A stretch of 16,349 nt of DNA. Origin: Candidatus Kaiserbacteria bacterium. Its GTDB lineage: Bacteria; Patescibacteriota; Minisyncoccia; Phycocordibacterales; UBA12088. Within the stretch, counting starts at the first letter, position 1, and each line of letters starts with the position of its first letter. The position numbers were made by a program, and so were the translations under genes. Positions 1 to 7,556 of this stretch are shown in pieces. The notes under the pieces were generated by a model. The model searched no databases. It saw nothing but the letters and a program-made list of their open reading frames with translations, and was not told the DNA's origin. The DNA lies in the NCBI GenBank assembly GCA_007116405.1, contig SKIN01000034.1:1-16349 (forward strand), read 5' to 3'.

Positions 1-72
1 ACTTCTACCCTCCTCTGCCCCGCCCGATATAGTCAATGTCGCACAATATTATGAGCGGTATTTTTGGAAGGA
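1..72 (-). other. Intergenic tail downstream of the DUF3467 gene
   Basis: No gene can be read here. On the minus strand the far end (about 5-16) carries a purine-rich AGAGGAGGG block that resembles a Shine-Dalgarno sequence for a gene starting outside the window. A TATATC hexamer lies at 26-31 but I see no good -35 element. No hairpin with a T-run is visible, so the end of the upstream operon is not marked by an obvious intrinsic terminator. Confidence 0.3.
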
Positions 73-333
73 CTATTCGGGTAAGTGTCGCGTAAAGTGC
101 TTCTTCAGAGTATCGTCAAGCGCTTTCTGGAAGCGTATGGCATGCTTGGGGGATAGAACAAGCTCCCCCACAAGCACTCCTCTCCCCTCTTCCGGACGAA
201 CCAATGCGCATTGTAGTATCACTTCCTCGTCGGTGACATTGATCTTAATGCTATTAACGTACATCGGCTTACTGTCATTGGGTACTGCTATTTGTATCTG
301 ACGCTTTTCTTCCCCTGTTCTTTCCGCTTCCAT
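73..333 (-). CDS. DUF3467 family small protein
   Basis: This is an 86-residue soluble protein of unknown function. From about residue 24 the sequence follows the DUF3467 pattern: a YVN segment, a strand-rich stretch with a T-D-E-E turn, then the helix beginning LSPKHAIRFQKAL near residues 60-71. Members of this family are short, cytoplasmic and uncharacterised. The ATG at 331-333 is the only reasonable start, and no Shine-Dalgarno sequence precedes it. It begins 22 bases after the stop of the M23 peptidase on the same strand, so it is probably the last gene of the mraY-led operon. Family assignment is by recognised pattern, and no function can be inferred from the operon alone. Confidence 0.75.
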   Translation of the reverse strand: MEAERTGEEKRQIQIAVPNDSKPMYVNSIKINVTDEEVILQCALVRPEEGRGVLVGELVLSPKHAIRFQKALDDTLKKHFTRHLPE

Positions 334-355
334 AAATATAAGTGTGTGATGACTG

Positions 356-1720
356 TTAAAGGTAATCCATCGGGTTCAAGTATGCCTCAAATCCGGATAC
401 GGGTATCCGTGCGGGAGCACAGTTTGTGCCGGGGCGTACGTCTCCCAGTCGCACAACCTGGACACCCTTAGAGGCGAAGATAGTGAGGTGAAGGTGTGGA
501 CCAGTTGAGTACCCGGTGTTACCGGAAAATCCAATGAGCTCACCGGTCGAGACCGTTTGACCTGCAACAACATTTATCGATGAGAGGTGTGCGTACAATG
601 ACGATAGACCGTTTGGGTGCTGTATGAGTATCCATTTCCCATAGGACAGACATCCTCGCACTGCATCTGTGTTACCGGTCTCAACGACTACGCCGTTCAG
701 CACTGACAGTATCCTCGTGCCCGTGGGTACTCCGAAATCGACCCCATTGTGGCCACTGCCGTTGTAGGCCCCGGAACGGGCAAATGCCGTATTGCCAAAG
801 TACTGCGTAATACAGTGCTGGTTGCCTAGCCCTGCAGCCCTTTGCGCACAATGATTCATCATGACGCTGGCTTCAAGCGGCCAGCGCAGAACACCGGAAC
901 CTGCCGGTGGTATCGTGGTGGGGTCAAGGATGAAGCGTATCTGTGCCTGATACTCATTCATCTCCCGCTCGAATTGCAACCGGGCCGCTCGCTTCTCATT
1001 CAAGATGCGCTGATACTCCGCCTCTTCATTCTTAGTGCGATCAAGCAATGTTTCCCTGTCCCGCTGCACACCTGCCACGGCTTGCTGCTCTCCTGAAAGC
1101 TCACGCTTCAAGCCATCAAGCTGTGCGCGCTTCGCGAGTGAACGAGCCTTTGCCGCTTCGTACTCCTCCTTCATTTCCGAGAGTATCCTCACATTATCAC
1201 GCAGAGAGTGCTGCAATGCGGTCTGCATCGCAAGCGAGTCCCACACCTCTGAGAGTGATTCATTGCCAAGGAATATCTCAACAATGCTTCTGTTCTCTAT
1301 CTGGTCGATGGTGCGGAAGGATTGCGCAATAGCCTCCATGTTACGCGCAATGCGTACCTCTTTGATATGTATCTCCCGGTCGAGCTCCTGTATCTCGAGA
1401 TTGGTCGCGTTGATACGCTGCTCGGTCGCCTGTATCTCTGAGAGCAGTTTACGGCGCGCGAGATCGAGCTCATTGATGGCGCTTTGCAGTGTTCGACGCT
1501 CGGCGCCGACTTGGCTCAACTGGGATTCGTACTCGCGAATTTCGCGTTCTATCGCTTCAAGCGCCCGTTGACTCTCCGTCATCTTGCGCTGAAGCTCTGC
1601 AACCGACTGGTCGGCATCGGCACGATACACATCTGCAGAATACGCCATCGTCACAAGCAACCCTGCAATAAGAAGCGCAACGATTATCAAACTATTGCTT
1701 TTATCTAGAGAGCATTTCAT
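356..1720 (-). CDS. Exported coiled-coil M23 family metallopeptidase (EnvC-like)
   Basis: This is a 454-residue predicted murein endopeptidase or amidase activator. An N-terminal hydrophobic segment (about residues 9-28) ends near AYSA and looks like a signal peptide or anchor. Long Glu/Arg/Gln-rich coiled coils follow (about 33-130 and 175-262), then a C-terminal LytM/M23 domain. The zinc-ligand motifs are intact: H324 and D328 in HNGVD, and H409 and H411 in HLH, so catalysis is likely; E. coli EnvC, by contrast, has a degenerate site. Four cysteines in the exported domain (about 291, 303, 357, 434) suggest disulfides. The ATG at 1718-1720 overlaps the gltX stop as ATGA, which favours it over the ATG six bases upstream. 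Its place behind mraY-ftsW-murG suggests cell-wall remodelling at division. Confidence 0.9.
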   Translation of the reverse strand: MKCSLDKSNSLIIVALLIAGLLVTMAYSADVYRADADQSVAELQRKMTESQRALEAIEREIREYESQLSQVGAERRTLQSAINELDLARRKLLSEIQATEQRINATNLEIQELDREIHIKEVRIARNMEAIAQSFRTIDQIENRSIVEIFLGNESLSEVWDSLAMQTALQHSLRDNVRILSEMKEEYEAAKARSLAKRAQLDGLKRELSGEQQAVAGVQRDRETLLDRTKNEEAEYQRILNEKRAARLQFEREMNEYQAQIRFILDPTTIPPAGSGVLRWPLEASVMMNHCAQRAAGLGNQHCITQYFGNTAFARSGAYNGSGHNGVDFGVPTGTRILSVLNGVVVETGNTDAVRGCLSYGKWILIQHPNGLSSLYAHLSSINVVAGQTVSTGELIGFSGNTGYSTGPHLHLTIFASKGVQVVRLGDVRPGTNCAPARIPVSGFEAYLNPMDYL

Positions 1721-3069
1721 GAACATGCAACTATTGCCGCCTTGAGGCGCGCCTTTGTTTCTATTGTACCAAGAGCTTCAGCAAGCACAAACGGGTCGGG
1801 GGATCTGTCCTTTCCTGATAACGCCATGCGCATGGGCCACAGGACATTCCCCTTCCCCTCTGATTCTGCGTACTCATTGAGCGCCTCGCGTACTGTGTCC
1901 GTTGTGAAGTCACCATCGATCGTTTGCAACAGCTCCACGATATGTGCCAGCCTCTCTCCCGCTCGTTCGGGTGTAGGGTCTTTTTTCCATACCAACATCT
2001 CGCGGGTGACCTCAGGTCGCCGCTCGTAGAATGAGAATTCTCCTGAATCAACTGCTGTCCTCAGCTCTTCACCGGTCGCATAGCGCTCAAGAATATCATG
2101 CATCGCCGCTTCGGAGTTGCTCAAGGCGTCATACACACCCTCTACACCATGCACATGGCTGAGCATGAGATTCCGCTGTTCTTCAAACGGCAACATCAAA
2201 CGATGTTGCTTGTTCAGCCATTGCAGCTTCACGACATCAAAGACGGCTCCTCCTTTTTGAACGCCGTCGAGCGAGAACGCTGTCACGAGCTCGTCGAGTG
2301 TGAAGACCTCCTTGTCTGAACCTGAATTCCACCCAAGCAGCGCGAGAAAGTTCACGAGCGCCGAGGGGAGATACCCTTTCGCGATGTAATCTGCAACCGC
2401 GGTCGCTCCCTTGCGCTTACTGAGCTTTGAACGATCTTGGGCGAGGATGAGCGGCAGGTGCGCGTAGACCGGACGAGGTAGTCCTAGTGCCTGCTGGATC
2501 AGTATTTGTCGAGGGGTGTTGCTGATATGATCCTCGCCACGGATCACATGAGTCACTCCCATATCGGCATCATCGACGACGACAGCGAAATGATAGAGTG
2601 GGTCGCGCAGGGACCGCGCTATGACAAAATCCCCTAATTCACCTGTATCAAACGTGATATCGCCGCGAACCTCATCGTGGAACGTGATCGTGGTTCCGGG
2701 ATTACGCAGACGGACCACCTCAACTTCCACTGAGGGGTCGCTCTTTGAAGGCTCCCGAGAGACGTAGGCTTTGTCCTGCGCTACTAGTTCGCGGAGGCGC
2801 TCAGCGTGCTGCTCAACGCGTTCGCTCTGGCGCACCATGTCGTCGCAGACAAGCCCCAACAAGCGCATGCCGTCGAGGATATCTTCTTCGAACTCTTTGG
2901 TGCTGCGTGCCTTGTCCGTATCTTCTATACGTACGAGGAATCGCCCCCTTACCCTTTTTGCGTACAAGTAGTTGAACAGTGCCGTACGCGCAGTCCCTAC
3001 ATGGAACGGCCCAGTGGGGCTTGGTGCGACGCGCGTCACTACAGGTGTAGCTGTTGTATCACGATTCAT
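1717..3069 (-). CDS. gltX: Glutamyl-tRNA synthetase, compact form
   Basis: This class I synthetase charges tRNA with glutamate in the cytoplasm; many bacteria lacking GlnRS also use it to misacylate tRNA-Gln. The 450 residues show the HIGH-type motif as HVGT (residues 23-26) after APSPTGPF, the family block VIRGEDHISNTPRQIL (about 176-190) and the KMSKS-type motif as KLSKR (215-219), followed by an all-helical anticodon-binding region. The segment between residues 101 and 120, where many bacterial enzymes carry a longer insert with a CYC-type zinc site, is short and has no cysteines. The start ATG lies inside murG (11 bp overlap) and the stop overlaps the M23 peptidase start, so it is translated as part of the envelope operon. 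Its presence among wall genes is unusual in function but firm in sequence. Confidence 0.95.
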   Translation of the reverse strand: MNRDTTATPVVTRVAPSPTGPFHVGTARTALFNYLYAKRVRGRFLVRIEDTDKARSTKEFEEDILDGMRLLGLVCDDMVRQSERVEQHAERLRELVAQDKAYVSREPSKSDPSVEVEVVRLRNPGTTITFHDEVRGDITFDTGELGDFVIARSLRDPLYHFAVVVDDADMGVTHVIRGEDHISNTPRQILIQQALGLPRPVYAHLPLILAQDRSKLSKRKGATAVADYIAKGYLPSALVNFLALLGWNSGSDKEVFTLDELVTAFSLDGVQKGGAVFDVVKLQWLNKQHRLMLPFEEQRNLMLSHVHGVEGVYDALSNSEAAMHDILERYATGEELRTAVDSGEFSFYERRPEVTREMLVWKKDPTPERAGERLAHIVELLQTIDGDFTTDTVREALNEYAESEGKGNVLWPMRMALSGKDRSPDPFVLAEALGTIETKARLKAAIVACS

Positions 3070-4189
3070 GTTTCAATATCATCTTGAGAAGCTCTTCTGC
3101 GATGGTACGTGCTGCATCCGGTTTTGCAAATGTCTCAGCACCTGCCACCATCTTTGCCTGCTCATTTGGGTCACCTAGAATGCGTGTTATCTCACTAAGA
3201 AGTACGTGGGGCGTGAAATTTGCCTGCTCAATGACCAATGCCCCACCGTGTCGAGCGTATGCGTACGCATTCTCGCGCTGGTCCCTGCTTACATCCTCGG
3301 GTATGGGCACAAGTATCGCCGGCTTCTTCCAACATGCAATCTCAAAGATCGCCCCGGACCCGGCGCGCGATATGATCAGATGTGCTGCGCCCGCAGCATT
3401 CTTGAGCTGGCCGGGATCAAGGAACGGGAATACCTTGTATCGATTCATGTTGGGGTGGTCTTTATACCGTAACTCGACCATTGCCTGATGCTCCACATAC
3501 TTTTCCTTGCCAGTCTGATGAATGATCTGACAGTGTGGCAAAAGCTCGGGAAGTGAGTCAAGAATGACGGTGTTGATCGCTTCGGCCCCCTGGGAACCCC
3601 CAAGTATCAAAAGTATTGGTAGATTTGGATCAAAATTAAAGTACTCGTATCCCCCCTTGTTCGCCGGTATGCGTAATTCCGCCCTCACCGGATTCCCAAC
3701 ATATGCCACGTGGTCCTTTCGCTTGAAGTACTCGACCGCTTCAGGATAACTGATAGCGATCCTGTCTGCGAACTTTCCCGCCCAAAGATTTGCTCTTCCT
3801 GGAACGGCATCGGAATCATGTACAAAGACCGGTATGTTCAAGACACGGGCAGCCATAAGTACGGGCACTGCGGTATATCCACCCTTGCTGAAAACGACAT
3901 CCGGATAAAGGCGGTACATGAGTGCAAGCGCACTCGGAAACCCGACGAGCGTCTTCATGAAATCACTACCGTTCTTTAGAGAAAAATACGTCCGCACTTT
4001 ACCCGCAGTCACATGCCGGAACTCGATACCCTGCTCACGTAAGGCTTCCTCATCATAAGGCATATTACTCACGTAGTAGATCTCCGGCCGTATCAGGTTG
4101 TACTCACGTACAAGTGCATCTATTTCTTGCGCAACTGCGATCAACGGATAGAAATGACCACCACCTGCTCCTGTGAATACAATTCTCAT
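3059..4189 (-). CDS. murG: UDP-GlcNAc:lipid I N-acetylglucosaminyltransferase
   Basis: MurG adds GlcNAc to lipid I to make lipid II on the inner face of the membrane. The 376-residue protein has the N-terminal glycine loop TGAGGGHFYP (residues 6-15), the nucleotide-sugar loop GGSQGAE (197-203) and the C-terminal donor motif SRAGSGAIFE (274-283), all expected of a GT28 family enzyme. The acceptor-side motif, usually HEQN before VPG, reads HDSDAVPG (124-131) here, a notable variation. The start ATG overlaps the ftsW stop as ATGA, indicating translational coupling. It directly precedes gltX with an 11 bp overlap. Identification is firm from motifs plus the mraY-ftsW-murG order. Confidence 0.96.
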   Translation of the reverse strand: MRIVFTGAGGGHFYPLIAVAQEIDALVREYNLIRPEIYYVSNMPYDEEALREQGIEFRHVTAGKVRTYFSLKNGSDFMKTLVGFPSALALMYRLYPDVVFSKGGYTAVPVLMAARVLNIPVFVHDSDAVPGRANLWAGKFADRIAISYPEAVEYFKRKDHVAYVGNPVRAELRIPANKGGYEYFNFDPNLPILLILGGSQGAEAINTVILDSLPELLPHCQIIHQTGKEKYVEHQAMVELRYKDHPNMNRYKVFPFLDPGQLKNAAGAAHLIISRAGSGAIFEIACWKKPAILVPIPEDVSRDQRENAYAYARHGGALVIEQANFTPHVLLSEITRILGDPNEQAKMVAGAETFAKPDAARTIAEELLKMILKHES

Positions 4190-5304
4190 ACTTTACGTTT
4201 GGTTACGACCGCATAACGACTGATGTTTAAAACGATGCCGGTACTGAGGAGCGCAAATAACAATGCACTACCACCGTGACTTATGAACGTAAGTGGGGCC
4301 CCTGTAAGTGGTATCAGACCGAGCATGGACCCCATATTCATAAATGCCTGCATCACGACCAGTATAACAATGCCGACCACCACCAGTCCACCAAACCGAT
4401 CAGGGGTCCTCGAAGCTATCTGAAGGCCACGAACCGCATAGATAAGGAACAAAAGCACGATAAAGATACCCCCAAGAAAGCCGAATTCTTCAGCTGCTAC
4501 GCTGAATATCGAGTCGCCCATAGGTTCAGGCAAGTAATTGAACTTCTGAATGCTCTGCCCAAACCCTCTTCCCACGAGCTCCCCCGAGCCAATGGCAATG
4601 AGAGATTGTCGTATCTGATACCCAGAACCATGTGGGTCGGTGGTTGGGTCTAAAAATGTCGTGATCCTGTCAAAGACATAAGGTCGTGCGAACGCCAGCA
4701 CCGCAATAGCAACGAGCATGGCTCCAAGAAGCATTGCCATGTGACGCACACGCATACCCGCAGCTAGGCTCATGGCTCCTCCTGCTGCCGCAATGAGTAC
4801 GAATGTCCCTGTATCAGGTTGGGCCAAAAGTAAGACACCTGCGGCACCAAGCATCGCAACAAGACCGCCAAGAGCATACCGAGCATCCCCCAGCTTATTG
4901 TGGTAGGTGCTGTAGTACCACGCAAGACAGAGTACGAACGCGATCTTGAGCGCTTCTGCTGGCTGAAATGAATGACCGAAAATGTTAAGCCAGCGCCTTG
5001 CGCCATGGGCCTCATAGGAAAGCGCATCAACAAATACAAGAGCAGTAAGGATGAGTGCGCCGACAAACATATGTGGTGCCATGCGCCGGTACGAACGGTA
5101 TGGTATCCGCGCAAAGACAGCAAGCGCTATAAGCCCACCACATATTCCAAAGAAGAATTGTGTCTTGGCGACACTCGAAAATGCCAGCTGGTCACGCGCC
5201 AACAACCCTAGAGAGGCAGAAATGAATATGAAGAATCCCACGGTCACCAAGACCAAGGTCACTATCAAAAACGGTCGGTCTATGTGCTTACGGATGCTGG
5301 GCAT
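4186..5304 (-). CDS. ftsW: SEDS-family septal glycan polymerase FtsW
   Basis: This is a polytopic membrane protein of 372 residues with about ten hydrophobic segments. SEDS proteins polymerise lipid II into glycan strands together with a class B penicillin-binding protein. Visible signatures are GARRWL near residue 101, AQPDTGT near 161, the loop YLPEPMGDSIFSVAAEE near 257-273, whose Asp (about 264) matches the catalytic Asp of the family, and LTGAPLTFISHGGSAL near 333-348. FtsW rather than RodA is inferred from its place between mraY and murG. The ATG at 5302-5304 is taken as the start; a TTG two codons upstream is the alternative. It begins nine bases after the mraY stop and ends with an ATGA overlap with murG. 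No Shine-Dalgarno sequence is obvious. Confidence 0.93.
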   Translation of the reverse strand: MPSIRKHIDRPFLIVTLVLVTVGFFIFISASLGLLARDQLAFSSVAKTQFFFGICGGLIALAVFARIPYRSYRRMAPHMFVGALILTALVFVDALSYEAHGARRWLNIFGHSFQPAEALKIAFVLCLAWYYSTYHNKLGDARYALGGLVAMLGAAGVLLLAQPDTGTFVLIAAAGGAMSLAAGMRVRHMAMLLGAMLVAIAVLAFARPYVFDRITTFLDPTTDPHGSGYQIRQSLIAIGSGELVGRGFGQSIQKFNYLPEPMGDSIFSVAAEEFGFLGGIFIVLLFLIYAVRGLQIASRTPDRFGGLVVVGIVILVVMQAFMNMGSMLGLIPLTGAPLTFISHGGSALLFALLSTGIVLNISRYAVVTKRKV

Positions 5305-5313
5305 ACGCAACGT

Positions 5314-6399
5314 CTATAGCGCGCCAACAAGTGCCAATAAGACGCCCAAAAAAGCAGCTATCATTGAGAAGACCCAGTACCGCATGGTCACTTTGTATGA
5401 CGGCCACCCTATAGCCTCAAAATGATGGTGCACCGGGGCGATATGAAATACCTTCTTCCCTCCCCTGAAACGTTTGCTTGTCACCTGGATAAGGTCGGAG
5501 CCAACCGTAAGTACGAGCGGCAACGCTATCAGGGGAAGAACAGCAACACCCTTGCCTCCAACAATGGCATCCGTCATGAACGCAACAATAGTGAGCGCAA
5601 GTGTGAGGCCCATCACCCCCGTCTCACTCATATAGAACCGTGCCGGGGGAATATTGAACCACAGGAATGCCAGTAAGCCTCCTACAATGGTTCCACAGAA
5701 CGCCGCAAGATCCATTTGCCCTTGCACAAGTGCAATGATGCCATAACCACCAAACATGATAGCGAACACCCCACCCGCAAGACCGTCGATACCATCGATG
5801 ACACCACCGGCATAAATAGCAAGTCCAACAAGCGCGAAGAACAAAATGAACCATGGTCCGAGGTCAACGATCCCGTTAAAAGGTACTGATACGCCAGATA
5901 CTTCGAGTTTTTCGTAGAACCACCAGCCCGCGAATACAGAGACTGCCCCAACAACCATAAGTCGTTTCGAGAGAGGGAGTCCACCGGCAAAATGCTTACC
6001 ATTTCCACGTATCTCCATCAGATCATCAATGAAACCGACGACCGCCCCCACGAGAAGCGCAAACACCGGCAACCATGTTTGACTTCTTGAAAGAAATTCA
6101 AGCTTCTCCCATATCGGACCTCCTACGTATCTATCGAGCATCCAGAGGAGAGCGATGGTCAACAAGACACTGGCCCATATGACGATACCACCCATACGTG
6201 GCGTGTTCACCTCCCGCTCCTTGTGAAGCTCGTCAAAGAGCGGCGTACCACCCCCGGCGTATCCCACCTTCTTTCCAGCATTCTTCTTCCAACACTTGTA
6301 TTTATACAAATAATACGTGACGATCGGGGTGATCGACATTCCTATGAAAAAGGCAAGCGCTGCAGGGGCTATGATCTTTACAAGGTCATCGGGCGACAT
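5314..6399 (-). CDS. mraY: Phospho-N-acetylmuramoyl-pentapeptide transferase (MraY)
   Basis: MraY joins UDP-MurNAc-pentapeptide to undecaprenyl phosphate, giving lipid I. The 361-residue protein has about ten membrane segments. It shows the NTPRMGG loop (65-71), the Asp pair in GFIDDLMEI (D125, D126), DGIDGLAGG (202-210) and the cytoplasmic HHHFEAIGWP loop (324-333). Two motifs differ from textbook MraY: the Asn-rich NLTDGLDG region reads GGVIDGIDG, and FMGDTG reads YMSETG (256-261), placing Glu where Asp is usual. The start was set at the ATG at 6397-6399 because the upstream in-frame ATG at 6421-6423 lies inside the extended -10 promoter. It is the first gene of the envelope operon. The identity is secure by overall pattern and neighbours. 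Confidence 0.94.
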   Translation of the reverse strand: MSPDDLVKIIAPAALAFFIGMSITPIVTYYLYKYKCWKKNAGKKVGYAGGGTPLFDELHKEREVNTPRMGGIVIWASVLLTIALLWMLDRYVGGPIWEKLEFLSRSQTWLPVFALLVGAVVGFIDDLMEIRGNGKHFAGGLPLSKRLMVVGAVSVFAGWWFYEKLEVSGVSVPFNGIVDLGPWFILFFALVGLAIYAGGVIDGIDGLAGGVFAIMFGGYGIIALVQGQMDLAAFCGTIVGGLLAFLWFNIPPARFYMSETGVMGLTLALTIVAFMTDAIVGGKGVAVLPLIALPLVLTVGSDLIQVTSKRFRGGKKVFHIAPVHHHFEAIGWPSYKVTMRYWVFSMIAAFLGVLLALVGAL

Positions 6400-6413
6400 G
6401 GGGCATACCCAAT

Positions 6414-6422
6414 AGTATACCA
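6414..6422 (-). promoter_or_regulatory. Extended -10 promoter for the mraY operon
   Basis: On the minus strand the sequence reads TGGTATACT, an extended -10 element (TGn plus TATACT, one mismatch from TATAAT). There are 14 bases between its end and the mraY ATG, so the leader should be about 7-8 bases, too short for a normal Shine-Dalgarno site. No good -35 hexamer is present at 17 bases, which fits an extended -10 promoter. The element overlaps the upstream in-frame ATG, arguing against that start. Confidence 0.6.
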
Positions 6423-6477
6423 TTCAAGAACAGTAAAAAAAGTGCTGGTAGAGCCAAATAAAGAGGATAGTGACCTA

Positions 6478-6506
6478 TTGACAATAGTGATATTATGCGT
6501 TATTAT
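6478..6506 (+). promoter_or_regulatory. Near-consensus sigma70-type promoter
   Basis: TTGACA at 6478-6483 and TATTAT at 6501-6506 are separated by exactly 17 bases. This matches the housekeeping consensus with a single mismatch. Transcription should start near 6512-6514, leaving a leader of about 48 bases before the ATG at 6561. It is the strongest promoter-like sequence in the window and diverges from the mraY promoter 55 bases away. Confidence 0.8.
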
Positions 6507-6510
6507 GAAA

Positions 6511-6537
6511 GCAGGAATACCTGCATAGTGCGGGTAT
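6511..6537 (+). promoter_or_regulatory. Two mutually exclusive hairpins in the 5' leader
   Basis: Hairpin A pairs GCAGG (6511-6515) with CCTGC (6520-6524) around an AATA loop. Hairpin B pairs ATACCTGC (6517-6524) with GCGGGTAT (6530-6537) around ATAGT, eight pairs with one G-T wobble. They share CCTGC and cannot form together. A sits at or across the predicted transcript start, so only B may form in the RNA. There is no T-run after B, so it is not an intrinsic terminator. It may stabilise the transcript or tune translation. Confidence 0.4.
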
Positions 6538-6546
6538 GTTTCTTTC

Positions 6547-6555
6547 AAAGGAGGT
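6547..6555 (+). promoter_or_regulatory. Strong Shine-Dalgarno site
   Basis: AAAGGAGGT lies six bases after its GG core from the ATG at 6561 and is close to the ideal complement of the 16S rRNA tail. It fixes the start of the downstream gene. It stands out because nearly every other gene in the window lacks a recognisable Shine-Dalgarno sequence. Confidence 0.9.
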
Positions 6556-6560
6556 ATGCC

Positions 6561-7535
6561 ATGAAAAAGCTTGTGGCAGCAGTAGCACTCCTTGTCGCAT
6601 TCGTGGCAGGAGTGGCGCTACAGCCATATGTGGCTGCAGCGTACAAGGCGGTCGTGACCGCAGCGATGAGTGACAGCGAGAGAGATCTCGCAGTTGTCGA
6701 ACGTGCCATCACCCTAATGGAACTGGGTATGTTCGAAAAGCACGTCATCACACTCCTGCAGCAAGGTCGCATTGATGTGTACTGGCAGCGTCAACTCAAA
6801 TCCCAAACTGACAATGAAGCTGAGATTGCCGAACTGCGCTTGTCAGTAGAGGATATGGGTCGTCAGTTGCACGCGCAGAACCTTATGATGCAGGATCTCC
6901 TAGTCAAGGTGGATGGCCTGAGTCGTGCTCTCGCGACAAAGGAAGAGTCCACCGGACCTGCGATATCTGAGGTTGAGACCGTGGACGCCCTGCCCCATGA
7001 CACGGTCGATCGTTTCGTGGTATGGGGAGCCGGTATCCTCACATCCTTTGTTGAACACATGCGCGTTCTTCATCAAATGCAACTTGCTGAAAGCAAGGAT
7101 GTCGCAGCAGTCGCTCGCACACCAGAGCGAGAGACCGTACATGTTAGTGATGGTCTCATTCTCGAGGTCTTCGAGGACGGAAACGGCATGTTGTTCCGCA
7201 CGCTCAGCAAAGAGCAGGTGCCGTATGGCACGGGCGCGCTGGCGCTCTGCAGGACGCATTTCAGAGCTGAAACGGTTCCTGAAACCGCCTTCGGTGGAGT
7301 TGCCGTATCAACCACTTGGGACAAAGATGTCTTGTGCCTTAATGCGATAACCTCGCACGAACGCAACCAGGATGTCGTTGCTCCTGTCCTTTCACAGCGT
7401 GCCAAGGATGGTACACTCAACCTCGACGCATGGAAACGTATGCGGCATGGTGACATCACGGTGCCGGTGGCGTACATTATTGATGTTGCGTCGAGCACAA
7501 AGACCGTGGCGGAACTAGTCGCTACGGCACGGTAG
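6561..7535 (+). CDS. Exported or membrane-anchored protein of unknown function
   Basis: I do not recognise this 324-residue protein. The N-terminus MKKLVAAVALLVAFVAGVAL is a classic signal peptide or anchor (hydrophobic core about 4-20). A helical region follows (35-80), then a likely coiled coil (about 86-128, rich in Glu, Leu and Gln), an acidic/Pro linker (129-150) and a mixed region to about 190. The C-terminal domain (about 192-324) is strand-rich with two cysteines, C230 and C259, which could form one disulfide after export. The start is fixed by a perfect ribosome binding site, and a consensus promoter lies directly upstream, so abundant expression is likely. It is monocistronic, with a terminator at 7601-7624, and is followed by a D,D-carboxypeptidase. 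An envelope role is a guess from location only. Confidence 0.85.
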   Translation: MKKLVAAVALLVAFVAGVALQPYVAAAYKAVVTAAMSDSERDLAVVERAITLMELGMFEKHVITLLQQGRIDVYWQRQLKSQTDNEAEIAELRLSVEDMGRQLHAQNLMMQDLLVKVDGLSRALATKEESTGPAISEVETVDALPHDTVDRFVVWGAGILTSFVEHMRVLHQMQLAESKDVAAVARTPERETVHVSDGLILEVFEDGNGMLFRTLSKEQVPYGTGALALCRTHFRAETVPETAFGGVAVSTTWDKDVLCLNAITSHERNQDVVAPVLSQRAKDGTLNLDAWKRMRHGDITVPVAYIIDVASSTKTVAELVATAR

Positions 7536-7556
7536 TACACCACCCGTATCGGGGTT

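Noticed and set aside
1035..1571. A 178-codon plus-strand frame opposite the M23 peptidase
   Set aside because: It is Ser/Arg-rich low-complexity sequence produced by the reverse of the coiled-coil codons; no promoter or homology pattern.
4361..4366. A TATACT site inside ftsW on the minus strand, seven bases before an internal ATG
   Set aside because: It lies well inside the SEDS protein coding sequence and no gene begins there; taken as a chance match.
6495..6560. An in-frame upstream ATG that would lengthen the exported protein by 22 residues
   Set aside because: It overlaps the -10 hexamer and lies before the predicted transcript start; the ATG at 6561 has a perfect ribosome site and a proper signal peptide.
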